A stretch of 64,000 bases of DNA, taken from assembly GCF_027925525.1 (NCBI RefSeq), contig NZ_BSDJ01000005.1, positions 1 to 64,000 of the forward strand, given 5' to 3'. The notes beneath the pieces were generated by a model. That model saw nothing but the letters and a program-made list of their open reading frames with translations, was not told the DNA's origin and ran no database searches. Positions within the stretch are counted from its first letter, which is position 1, and every line of letters begins with the position of its first letter. The position numbers and the translations under genes were made by a program. This document shows positions 23,356 through 30,737 of this stretch, piece after piece. The DNA is from Paenibacillus tyrphae (GTDB lineage Bacteria > Bacillota > Bacilli > Paenibacillales > NBRC-103111).

Positions 23356-23905
23356 TGGTTTTAGCGGAGGATCAAGCAGTAAACAGAGTCCGGCCGGTAC
23401 AAGTTCTCAGACCAATTCTTCAACGCCGGCACAAAGCAGTACATCGGGTTCCGGGTTTAGCGGAGGCGCTTCAAACAAAACCAATGTGCCGAGCACCCCA
23501 AGTACGTCTAATAGCACGGTTACCAAAGATGGCACGACCTACAGTACAGGGAATCAAAAACCGTCGTCCAGTGTTTTTGGAGCCTCGCAGACACCGCCAA
23601 TTAACGGCTCCAAAACAAATCCAGACACAGGAAGAACGTATTATGGCGGAGGAACCTATTACAATTCTTTGCCGGCAGGCCAAAAACAAAGCAGCAGCAT
23701 TTGGCCAATGGTAGGAGCTTTTGCAGCGGGAACATTTTTAGGATCGATGCTTCATCCATCGGGGGGATACTATCCTACCGCCGGAGGGGGATATGTTCAT
23801 CAGCCGTTCTCATTCATGGGTCTAATCTTGGACTTGGCCATTGCAGCTTTGGTTATTTGGCTTGTGGTAGTTATTTTTAGATCTCTGAGAGGAAGAAGAG
23901 CATGA
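23258..23905 (+). pseudogene. Ser/Gly-rich membrane protein with replaced N-terminus
   Basis: The frame is open for 215 codons, but the first about 32 residues are encoded by the IS-like segment. From about residue 33 a low-complexity Ser/Thr/Gly/Pro region begins (GFSGGSSSKQSPAG, FSGGASNKTNVPST), followed by TGRTYYGGGTYYNSLP, a glycine-rich segment WPMVGAFAAGTFLGSMLHP and a C-terminal membrane helix ending FRSLRGRRA. The intact analogue at 40089-40523 begins with a signal peptide, then a Ser-rich linker and glycine-rich hydrophobic part, so this copy appears to have lost its export signal. It overlaps the following DUF2653 gene by four bases. No ribosome site precedes the present ATG. Confidence 0.55.
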
Positions 23906-24222
23906 AAATTCAATTTGACGAACAAGACATCATCGATTCCGTTTGTGTAGCCATTGCAGCCAGAGTCAATAGAGGGCAAGTTGAAGGTAGTGAGCCACAA
24001 CATGTAAATGATATTAGTTTATTTTTTGAAGAAACAAAAGGCTTCTCAGCTCGCGGAAGATTGCATTATCAAGAATACTTTTTGAACCAGCAAGAACTTA
24101 TAGATGCGGTCGCACTTTATTTGTCTGCTTATTATTCGTTCAATGCAGGAAGGCTGCTCATTAATTTATCATGGGACGAAGTCACGAAAAAGTTTAGCGG
24201 AGAGATTACGGTAGAACGATAA
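23902..24222 (+). CDS. DUF2653 (YxcD-like) protein
   Basis: A 106-residue soluble protein with IQFDEQDIIDSVCVAIA at the start, an ISLFFEETKGFSARG strand segment and a C-terminal helix and strand. The homologue at 39786-40061 has the same order (LSEQDIINAICLNIAERK, ELMWDEDHGFSAEV). Both follow a Ser/Gly-rich membrane protein gene, here with a four-base overlap, so the two proteins probably work together. The family is of unknown function. Its usual partner here is truncated, which may leave it without a role. Confidence 0.65.
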   Translation: MKIQFDEQDIIDSVCVAIAARVNRGQVEGSEPQHVNDISLFFEETKGFSARGRLHYQEYFLNQQELIDAVALYLSAYYSFNAGRLLINLSWDEVTKKFSGEITVER

Positions 24223-24233
24223 AATGGAAGGAG

Positions 24234-24275
24234 TAAGCCGCTATGCGTGAAAACGCGTAGCGGCTTATCTTTTGA
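24234..24275 (+). terminator. terminator after DUF2653 gene
   Basis: A 15-bp stem (24234-24248 with 24253-24267, one G-T pair) closed by a GAAA tetraloop, followed by TCTTTTG. The stem is very stable; the T-run is modest. Confidence 0.7.
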
Positions 24276-24331
24276 GAACGGCAAAAGCACGCGTTTTGTC
24301 AATTCTGAGCTTTTTCACTACGCTCATCATG

Positions 24332-24362
24332 TTGACATGGTTCATTTGAAATATGGTATACT
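24332..24362 (+). promoter_or_regulatory. promoter of small ORF and CD3324-like gene
   Basis: TTGACA at 24332-24337 and TATACT at 24357-24362, with TGG before the -10 acting as an extended element. The spacer of 19 bases is slightly long. Confidence 0.55.
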
Positions 24363-24388
24363 GACAAAGTTAAGGGGGTGCTTTACTG

Positions 24389-24493
24389 ATGGAGAATCTC
24401 TTGAGATTGTCTGTGACTACTTTCACTCATGCAAAGCCAATATTGGAGAAGCGTTACTCTGCATGGGGCGAAATGATTTCTAACGCTGAATAA
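24389..24493 (+). CDS. 34-residue small protein or leader peptide
   Basis: An ATG preceded by AAGGGGGTG at good spacing and by a near-consensus promoter opens MENLLRLSVTTFTHAKPILE through RYSAWGEMISNAE. The second half of the frame lies within one arm and the loop of a long inverted repeat (24430-24517), and the next gene starts 55 bases after its stop. This arrangement fits a translated leader controlling the downstream gene by attenuation. A stand-alone small protein is the alternative. Confidence 0.45.
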   Translation: MENLLRLSVTTFTHAKPILEKRYSAWGEMISNAE

Positions 24494-24517
24494 TTTTTCT
24501 TCAATAGTGGCTTTGCA
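24430..24517. promoter_or_regulatory. long inverted repeat overlapping leader ORF
   Basis: Arms of 21 bases (24430-24450 and 24497-24517), both built on TGCAAAGCCA / TGGCTTTGCA, match at 19 positions and are separated by 46 bases. The right arm ends about 16 bases before the AAGGAG of the next gene. In RNA it would form a hairpin that ribosomes on the small ORF would open. Confidence 0.6.
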
Positions 24518-24547
24518 CCTTATTTCCCAAATAAGGAGTGAAGCGAA

Positions 24548-24832
24548 TTGAAATATACGAATGCCAAAAAAATATTACCCGAAATGCTAATTATAGAGAT
24601 TCAAAAGTATGTCCAGGGAGAGAGTATTTACATTCCTAGGCAGGAGAAGGAACATAAACATTGGGGAAGCTTAAGTGGTGGAAGACAGTGGTTAGATCAC
24701 CGAAATGCGGCTATTAGACACGCTTTTAAGAATAATAGCAGTATTGAACAGCTTGCTAAGGACTATTTTCTCTCCATTGAAACCATTAAGAAAATTGTTT
24801 ATTCGAGAAATAAAAGTAGCGAACGGCACTGA
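24548..24832 (+). CDS. CD3324-type helix-turn-helix protein
   Basis: A 94-residue protein of the CD3324/Mor-like family. KYTNAKKILPEMLIIEIQKY at the start is followed by YIPRQEKEHKHWGSLSGGRQ and a C-terminal helix-turn-helix (IEQLAKDYFLSIETIKKIVY). The family is common in Firmicutes as small putative regulators. Start is TTG with AAGGAG nine bases upstream. Upstream lie a strong promoter, a 34-codon ORF and a long inverted repeat, which suggests regulation at the RNA level. A hairpin with the T-run TTTTTTTAT follows the stop. Confidence 0.75.
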   Translation: MKYTNAKKILPEMLIIEIQKYVQGESIYIPRQEKEHKHWGSLSGGRQWLDHRNAAIRHAFKNNSSIEQLAKDYFLSIETIKKIVYSRNKSSERH

Positions 24833-25067
24833 TGAAGGTTTCTTCATCAGTGTTTTTTTATGTCAAAAACAATTCTAAGTTATGGTTTACATTTTAATTG
24901 CCTATTGCGCTCTTTAGAATATGAGTAGACGTAAAAACCGATGCCGTAGGAGTAAAGTGTACCTTTTGAATTCGGTCGAAAAGGGGAATACTGGTCTCAT
25001 CATTATTCGATTTCGGAGAGAGAAGCAACTGCATGGAAATGATCAATAAAGCGAGGAAACGGTAACT

Positions 25068-26039
25068 ATGAAAGAACAAAAAGGTAGAAGCAGACATCTG
25101 ATCGATCAGGAGATTATTAGTGCAATTGATTTAATACCGACAAGCGATCTTTCCGATAATACGCTCATGGAATCACGGGAGAATCAAGCAAAAATGTTGC
25201 CGCAAATCGATGTAACGCAGCTGTTTCCAGTTACATTCGAAGAAAGGGCGGTGCCAAGTTATTTTGGCGGTCCTGAACTTCGCATAGAAATTATTAAACC
25301 CCGCCTACCAAAGTACAATAAGATGCCCTTATATTATTCGATTCACGGTGGGGGAATGGTTTTGGGCAGTCCGGTTGTTGATCGCCAAGGGAATGCGGCA
25401 CTGGCTGCACAACATGGTTTTTGCTGCGTATCTGTGTACTATCGCCTAGCGCCGGAACATGTTCAGCCAAGTCAGTTGCAGGATTGTTATTCGGGCTTGA
25501 AATGGTGCATTGAACATGCCGATGAATTAGCGATAGATACTCAGAAAGTCGCTGTTGCGGGCAGCAGCGCCGGCGCCGGATTAGCGGCGGGTCTAGCCAT
25601 ATACGTTCGCGATCGGAAGGAATTCGACATCCATCATCTAAGACTGCGCAGCCCAATGCTTGATGACCGTACAAGTATTTCACCAGAGCATCCATATGCT
25701 GGCGAGTATGTTTGGACAAAAAGAAGCAATTATTTCGGCTGGAAATCGGTATTAGGGCATGAACCCGGTCAAGAGGAGACAAGCGAGTATTACGTGCCTG
25801 CGCGTGCAAAATCGCTGGTCGGTTTACCACCCACTTATGTTAGCATTGGCAGCATTGATTTGTTCATAGATGAAGCCTTATTGTTTGCAAAACAACTAGC
25901 CTTTGACGGTGTTTTAGTTGAATTACACGTATACCCTGGATATCACCATTTGGCTCCAATGTTTCCGAATGCGCATTTTTCTCAAGAAGGCGCCAAATCA
26001 AGTGAATACGCCTTACTGAAAGCTCTGGAGTTATTTTGA
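25068..26039 (+). CDS. alpha/beta hydrolase, HSL (hormone-sensitive lipase) type
   Basis: A 323-residue cytoplasmic esterase/lipase. The oxyanion-hole motif is HGGGM (about 94-98). The nucleophile elbow is GSSAG (about 165-169), replacing the more common GDSAG. The acid residue is in GSIDLFIDE and the catalytic His in GYHHLAPM near 298. YYRLAPEH is the conserved segment after the oxyanion hole. HSL-family enzymes hydrolyse short-chain esters. GAAACGG is a weak ribosome site before the ATG. It is monocistronic and physically separate from the convergent HxlR gene. Confidence 0.85.
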   Translation: MKEQKGRSRHLIDQEIISAIDLIPTSDLSDNTLMESRENQAKMLPQIDVTQLFPVTFEERAVPSYFGGPELRIEIIKPRLPKYNKMPLYYSIHGGGMVLGSPVVDRQGNAALAAQHGFCCVSVYYRLAPEHVQPSQLQDCYSGLKWCIEHADELAIDTQKVAVAGSSAGAGLAAGLAIYVRDRKEFDIHHLRLRSPMLDDRTSISPEHPYAGEYVWTKRSNYFGWKSVLGHEPGQEETSEYYVPARAKSLVGLPPTYVSIGSIDLFIDEALLFAKQLAFDGVLVELHVYPGYHHLAPMFPNAHFSQEGAKSSEYALLKALELF

Positions 26040-26227
26040 TTTTACTATTGATTTAGAAGTGCCGTCGGAGCCAAGACATTAGTTGGTAAACGGTAATCCT
26101 TTTAAATATGCCCAGCAGCTGAGCGTTCATATAGGGAAGAAGCCTTCCCAGCAAACGCTCAGCAGAGCAACATGATCTCAATTTTCGCGGCTTGCCACAT
26201 TTTGGATTTGCAAAACGATAAGGTGTA

Positions 26228-26614
26228 TTAGGATGAAATTTTCTCTTCAGCGAATTTTCTTTTTAGTTCTTCTGTATTTAATAATACATCTTCTCGATGT
26301 GGATATTTATTATCGATGTGTCTTTCTCCCCATTTGCACAATGAGTCTAAAATATCTGAAAGGGTCAGCCCATACTCTGTTAGGGAGTATTCAACTCTAG
26401 GTGGAATATGATTGTAAATTACTCTACGAATGACACCATCGTTTTCGAGTTCCCTCAGTTGTTGTGTGAGCATTTTTTGAGTGATTCCAGGCATCAAGCG
26501 CTTGAGTTGCCCAGTTCGTCTTGTTCCCTTAGTCAAATAACATAAAATAACGACCTTCCATTTTCCACCAATTACCTCTAAGGCAGCTTCTACAGGAATA
26601 TTATATTTCATCAT
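26228..26614 (-). CDS. HxlR family regulator of aldo/keto reductase locus
   Basis: About 128 residues: KYNIPVEAALEVIGGKWKVV, the recognition region LMPGITQKMLTQQLRELEND, and wing IPPRVEYSLTEYG. The cysteine usually found before PVE in redox-sensing HxlR proteins is Ile here, so sensing probably does not use that residue; two other cysteines are present (ILCYLTKG and DSLCKWGE). The inner start MMKY was chosen because GGGAGG lies just upstream. It is followed (minus strand) by nothing; the oxidoreductase gene lies upstream on the same strand. Three palindromic elements at 28.2-28.8 kb are its probable targets. Confidence 0.75.
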   Translation of the reverse strand: MMKYNIPVEAALEVIGGKWKVVILCYLTKGTRRTGQLKRLMPGITQKMLTQQLRELENDGVIRRVIYNHIPPRVEYSLTEYGLTLSDILDSLCKWGERHIDNKYPHREDVLLNTEELKRKFAEEKISS

Positions 26615-26704
26615 ATTGAATTCCTCCCTAAGTTTAATAGGTGGTATCAAATTCCCTGGTGTGAGCATAATACCTTGCTAGCTCTTGAGGATTCCCTCAT
26701 TCTT

Positions 26705-27664
26705 TCAAGCATTGATTTCATGTGGTGGGAAATGCGGCAATACGTATTCTCCTAGTTCATGAATGACCTGATCAGCTGGTCGAAGGCTGTCAAATAAAGC
26801 AAAAAAGAGATGATTAACACCAATCGTTTTATATAATTTAAGAAGCTCAACCAATTTATTGCGTCCGATTCGAAAACCTAGCCGAATGGGGGTTGCATGT
26901 TCATCAGGGTCCTCCGCCAAATCAAGATGCATGGGCATGCTGAAAGGTCGAAATGCTGATTGATTTTGGCGAGAAGCTGATTCTCGCCATGCATTGATAG
27001 CATCTAACTGTCTTCGTGGTGCCTGTGGATAATAAATCCATCCGTCACCGTTCATTCCAATCCAATCCAAATCTTGCTGGGCAAATCCGGTTATCATTGT
27101 AGGGATTTTTTGCATTAGTTTCGGTACGAGTGTCGCTTGTTCGATATGCCCATAACGTGAATCGATGGAAGGAAATGACTCATAAAGTACCTTTTCGAGA
27201 TAGGATAACGCTTCTCGGAACTGATCGCCTCGACTCGGATGGTCGATTCCAAGTCCTTTGAAATCAGCCCGCCGGTCACCTGAAGAAACACCCATGATCA
27301 GCCTTTCGGGAAAAAGTGCTTCGATGGTGGCAACTTCTTTCGACAGCCTTAGTGGATGGCGAAGGGGGAGTACCAACGCAGATGTTCCAAGAGCAATTTG
27401 TTTCGTCTGGCTAAGCAAATGTGTCCCGTAAATCAAGATATCATAAATTTGACCGACAGCAGGATCCCCGAAATTGGGGTCCTCCAATATCACATCTCTG
27501 AGCCACAGCGTTGTAAATCCGTATGTCTCAGCAGCTTGCGCTAACTCAATTTGGCGAGCCATCGTCGGCTTTTCCATTTTATAGTTTTCTAGTGGTATAT
27601 GAAGACCAAGTGTTAATTCGCCTTCTCTGAAGGTTCTTTGGTAAGTTTGATGATGCTCAAACAT
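26705..27664 (-). CDS. LLM-class flavin-dependent oxidoreductase (luciferase-like)
   Basis: A 319-residue TIM-barrel flavoenzyme: LTLGLHIPLENY at the first strand, ETYGFTTLWLRDV at the second, LGTSALVLPLRHPLRLSKE (cofactor region, about 95-113), LIMGVSSGDRR, and a C-terminal FFALFDSLRP. It fits the BA3436-type luciferase-like oxidoreductases. Such enzymes use reduced FMN or F420 to oxidise small molecules. GGGGGGAG supports the start used. Located between the HxlR gene and a truncated MFS gene on the same strand. Confidence 0.8.
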   Translation of the reverse strand: MFEHHQTYQRTFREGELTLGLHIPLENYKMEKPTMARQIELAQAAETYGFTTLWLRDVILEDPNFGDPAVGQIYDILIYGTHLLSQTKQIALGTSALVLPLRHPLRLSKEVATIEALFPERLIMGVSSGDRRADFKGLGIDHPSRGDQFREALSYLEKVLYESFPSIDSRYGHIEQATLVPKLMQKIPTMITGFAQQDLDWIGMNGDGWIYYPQAPRRQLDAINAWRESASRQNQSAFRPFSMPMHLDLAEDPDEHATPIRLGFRIGRNKLVELLKLYKTIGVNHLFFALFDSLRPADQVIHELGEYVLPHFPPHEINA

Positions 27665-27733
27665 GTGAACTCCCCCCATTATTTTTTTCCAGGTTGGCAG
27701 AAATGCCTGTGAGTAGGATTGCCAGGATAACCA

Positions 27734-28072
27734 TTAACGCTCTAATTCAAGGAGTATGCTCCAGCCCCATGGGCCAATGACAGCCCCGCCGATTACCGAA
27801 CCCACTGCAATACCGATGTTGAATGCTGCAATATTAAGCGCTGAAGCAACGTCTATAGCTGAAGGTACGTATTTTTCGCCAAGTTGGACAATATATAACT
27901 GCAGGCCCGGTACGTTTATGAAGACAAGCAGACCCATTAAGATAACACCAACGACTCCTACAAGACCCACAGGAACAAACTCAGTTGTTCCAATGCCGAA
28001 TGCGCTTATAGCAAGGGCAAGAAGCCCGTAGGTACCTGACTTTGGCGCTGATTTTGCAATGTTTTGATTCAT
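27734..28072 (-). pseudogene. internally deleted MFS transporter
   Basis: The frame keeps a good ribosome site (AGGAGGAATC) and a normal first helix (GLLALAISAFGIGTTEFVPV), then jumps directly to what is normally helix 9-10 (GVILMGLLVFINVPGLQLY) and helix 11 (SALNIAAFNIGIAVGS). It ends early after GPWGW. A complete DHA1 exporter has about 390 residues; this has 112, so about two thirds are missing by an in-frame deletion plus loss of the end. It cannot be a working transporter. Confidence 0.75.
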
Positions 28073-28167
28073 GATTCCTCCTGAAGTTCATTTTATTCTG
28101 AATTGAAGTAAGGTTAAATCTCCTTTACTTCATGAATGTTAGTATAAAACCGTTGAATTGATTTGAT

Positions 28168-28207
28168 AAGTACGTACTTTTAAGGTATATAGGTACTAAA
28201 AAGTGCC
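28168..28207 (-). promoter_or_regulatory. HxlR-type regulatory element, copy A
   Basis: In minus orientation it reads GGCACTTTTTAG, then TACCTATATACC, then AAAAGTACGTACTT. It faces the truncated MFS gene. The palindrome AAGTACGTACTT is perfect. Copies B and C share the order and spacing. Confidence 0.6.
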
Positions 28208-28246
28208 TAATACGCATAAATGTCCACATTAGAACTCAAGGCAAAA

Positions 28247-28289
28247 GGCACTTTTTAAGTACCCATAGTACAAAAAAGTACGTACTTTT
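28247..28289 (+). promoter_or_regulatory. HxlR-type regulatory element, copy B
   Basis: GGCACTTTTTA is followed by GTACCCATAGTAC and the perfect 16-bp palindrome AAAAGTACGTACTTTT (28274-28289). A possible -10 (TATAAC) begins 15 bases further on, so the palindrome would cover the -35 region of the truncated reductase gene. Confidence 0.65.
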
Positions 28290-28365
28290 ATTTCGAATTG
28301 TCCTATAACATAATATATTTGCCAGCGAGGTTCAGGCAGTTAAATTAGTTAAGGAGGAATTTTCA

Positions 28366-28676
28366 ATGATAAAGAATTTGCAGGATACGGTGACTCTACA
28401 CAATGGTATAAAAATGCCGGGATTTGGTCTCGGAGTATTTAAAGTAGAAGAGGGTCCAGAGTTGGTAAAAGCCGTTAAAGTAGCCATCAAGCATGGTTAC
28501 CGTAGTATCGATACAGCAGCGATTTATGGGAATGAAGAAGGAGTAGGTCAAGGCATCCGTGAAGGACTACAAGAAGCAGGTATCTCAAGAGAAGAGGTAT
28601 TTGACACATCAAAAGTATTGATGAATTGAATCAAAATCACCGTGTAGGTCCAGATCCTGACAATTTTGATTTTTGA
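28366..28676 (+). pseudogene. aldo/keto reductase with internal deletion
   Basis: The N-terminal 80 residues are a normal aldo/keto reductase start (LHNGIKMPGFGLGVFKVEEG, HGYRSIDTAAIYGNEEGVGQ) with catalytic Asp and Tyr. At VFDTSKVLMN the frame stops. In another frame the extreme C-terminus of the same family follows at once (DELNQNHRVGPDPDNFDF, stop at 28676). About 170 residues of the barrel are missing. The promoter element and AAGGAGG ribosome site remain intact. Confidence 0.75.
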
Positions 28677-28746
28677 AAAGCGACAAGAACATACACTCGT
28701 AAAGCCGCGTCATTGCGGCTTTTTGTAATTGAGTTGTTTTCCTATA

Positions 28747-28787
28747 GGCACTTTTTAGTTCCCATATTACTTTAAAGTGCGTACTTT
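28747..28787 (+). promoter_or_regulatory. HxlR-type regulatory element, copy C
   Basis: GGCACTTTTTAG, TTCCCATATTAC, then AAAGTGCGTACTTT (one mismatch in the palindrome). It begins exactly 500 bases after copy B and serves the intact aldo/keto reductase gene. Confidence 0.6.
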
Positions 28788-28903
28788 TTTTTCGGTTGAG
28801 ATGCTTCATAATCAATTTTGTCAGACGATGAAATGGCATTGGTGATTGGTCAGTCATTGATTTCTGACATACAGATTAAAAAAATTTCAGGAGGGTTATA
28901 TAG

Positions 28904-29911
28904 ATGAGAAATATACTGCAAGGAAAACTAGGTTTTGGTACTGCGCCGCTAGGTAACATGTTCCGTAATATCCCAGAAGAGGAAGCCATAGCAACTGTAG
29001 ATGCTGCTTGGGAGAGTGGTATTCGCTACTTTGACACAGCCCCATTCTATGGAGCTGGCTTAGCCGAGATTCGCCTTGGTGAAGCACTGTCGAAAAGAAA
29101 TCGCAATGATTACGTTTTAAGCACGAAAGTAGGTCGAATCATTTCGGATGAATTGGAAGACCCATCTGCACGTGATTTAGGAGAAAAAGGGGGACTTTTC
29201 GAATTCGGCCGTAAAAATAAAATCATCCCTGACTATAGCGCGGATGCCGCCCTTCGCTCTATCGAGCAGAGTTTGAAACGTTTAAAAACAGATCGTCTGG
29301 ACTTTGTTTATATTCATGATATAGCACAGGACTTTTATGGCGATGAGTGGCTTTCCCGATTTGAAACTGCCCGAACTGGGGCATTCCGTGTGCTCACACG
29401 TTTACGTGAAGAAGGAGTCATTAAAGGTTGGGGACTCGGAGTAAACCGGGTAGAACCAATTGAACTCATGCTGGACTTAGAAGAAGCGAAGCCCGATGTA
29501 TCCTTGCTAGCTGGTCGTTACACATTATTAGATCATGAGCGTGCGCTACAACGAGTAATGCCTGCAGCAGTAAAACATAACATGGACATTATCGTTGGTG
29601 GTCCATATAGCTCAGGTGTTCTTGCTGGAGGTACCCACTTCGAATATCAAAAAGCGTCACCGGAAATTATTGCAAAAGTTGAGAAAATCAAAAATATTGC
29701 AGATCGTCATCAAATCAGCATCAAGGCTGCTGCTTTACAATTTTCACTGGCTAATCCGGCCGTTGCTGCTGTCATTCCCGGTGCTAGTCGACCTGAGCGA
29801 ATTGCAGAAGACAAAGCTGCATTGAACATAGTGATCCCGGCAGCATTCTGGGAAGAAATGCGCGAACAAAAATTGGTAGCACCTAATGCACCACTACCAA
29901 TCACTAAATAA
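28904..29911 (+). CDS. aldo/keto reductase
   Basis: A 335-residue TIM-barrel oxidoreductase: LGFGTAPLGNMFRNIPEEEA, IRYFDTAPFYGAGLAEIRLG (catalytic Asp and Tyr), LSTKVGRII (catalytic Lys), DFVYIHDIAQDF (His) and a C-terminal NADP site GASRPERIAED. The pattern is that of D-threo-aldose dehydrogenase/pyridoxal dehydrogenase-like members rather than the AKR5 type lost next door. AGGAGGG precedes the ATG. It is followed 17 bases later by an SRPBCC protein gene and preceded by regulatory element C, so induction through the nearby HxlR protein is likely. Confidence 0.85.
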   Translation: MRNILQGKLGFGTAPLGNMFRNIPEEEAIATVDAAWESGIRYFDTAPFYGAGLAEIRLGEALSKRNRNDYVLSTKVGRIISDELEDPSARDLGEKGGLFEFGRKNKIIPDYSADAALRSIEQSLKRLKTDRLDFVYIHDIAQDFYGDEWLSRFETARTGAFRVLTRLREEGVIKGWGLGVNRVEPIELMLDLEEAKPDVSLLAGRYTLLDHERALQRVMPAAVKHNMDIIVGGPYSSGVLAGGTHFEYQKASPEIIAKVEKIKNIADRHQISIKAAALQFSLANPAVAAVIPGASRPERIAEDKAALNIVIPAAFWEEMREQKLVAPNAPLPITK

Positions 29912-29928
29912 GAAGGAGATGAATGAAT

Positions 29929-30345
29929 ATGGCACATACAACGACATCTATTAAAATTTCTGCTTCACCCGAACAAGTATGGCAATTAATCGGAGGCTTT
30001 GACTCGCTTCCAGACTGGCTGCCTTATATACCTAGCAGTAAAGTAAGTGAAGGCGGACGCGTACGTCATCTGGCTAACCCTGATGGTGATGCGATTGTAG
30101 AGCGTTTGGAAGTATTCAATGATAAGGAGCGCTACTACACGTATTCAATTATGAAAGCACCATTTCCGGTTACTGATTATTTATCTACAATCCACGTTAA
30201 AGAAGATACCGACGGTAAATCATCGTTGGTTGAGTGGTCCGGCAGTTTCACGCCTGTAGGTGTTAGTGACAAAGAGGCTATGGATCTGTTCCATGGCATC
30301 TATAAAGATGGTTTAGAGGCATTACAACAAGCATTTCTAGATTGA
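29929..30345 (+). CDS. SRPBCC family (polyketide cyclase-like) protein
   Basis: A 138-residue helix-grip protein: TTSIKISASPEQVWQLIGGF at the start, LPDWLPYIPSSKVSEGG, and a C-terminal helix KEAMDLFHGIYKDGLEALQQ. The fold encloses a hydrophobic ligand pocket and occurs in cyclases, lipid carriers and stress proteins. The second of two close ATGs is used because the AAGGAG spacing is better (10 rather than 4 bases). It is the second gene of the aldo/keto reductase operon and may bind the substrate or product of the reductase (inference). Confidence 0.8.
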   Translation: MAHTTTSIKISASPEQVWQLIGGFDSLPDWLPYIPSSKVSEGGRVRHLANPDGDAIVERLEVFNDKERYYTYSIMKAPFPVTDYLSTIHVKEDTDGKSSLVEWSGSFTPVGVSDKEAMDLFHGIYKDGLEALQQAFLD

Positions 30346-30408
30346 AGATTTATGAAGTGAAGCATTTTCATAATTAATGATTGAGAAAAATACTTTAACC
30401 ATAAAAGA

Positions 30409-30442
30409 GAGAAAGTCCAAACCTTGGGCTTTCTCTTTTTTT
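30409..30442 (+). terminator. terminator of the aldo/keto reductase operon
   Basis: GAGAAAGTCCAA and TTGGGCTTTCTC form a 12-bp stem with one G-T pair and an ACC loop, followed by seven T residues. Confidence 0.85.
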
Positions 30443-30737
30443 GGATCTTCAAATCTAATAGCCATTACGCTGTTCAGGTTTGGAGATTGTCTGAACGGGA
30501 GCGCAATCAAGAAAAAGCATCTCTTCTCTAATAAGAAAAGATGCATTTTTCTATCGGATGCTGTAAGTATGGACAAGATTTTGACCTCATGGAGCGGGCT
30601 GATGATCATGGCAAAGGCGACCAAGGCGCTGCATAAGCCGGAATATGCCCAACAATCGCCCGTCATCGACGAGAGTGATTTTTAATAAAGCAGAGAGGTG
30701 GTAAAATAGAGGTAACTGACAAAAAGGACTGACTCTC
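30443..30737. other. intergenic stretch, no gene recognised
   Basis: About 295 bases. GCATCT / AGATGC around 30518-30553 forms a further hairpin followed by ATTTTTCT. A short frame ending SPVIDESDF at 30685 has no ribosome site. No family is recognised; the promoter of the next gene should lie at its end. Confidence 0.4.

Noticed and set aside
24247..24483. 78-codon frame overlapping the terminator at 24234
   Set aside because: Begins inside a terminator hairpin, has no ribosome site and runs through the promoter of the small ORF in another frame.
24430..24517. Inverted repeat read as a small transposable element
   Set aside because: Arms are 21 bases with 46 bases between; there is no target-site duplication visible, and the overlap with a translated small frame fits an attenuator better.
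30377..30685. 102-codon open frame after the SRPBCC gene
   Set aside because: It reads through a strong terminator hairpin and has no recognisable content.
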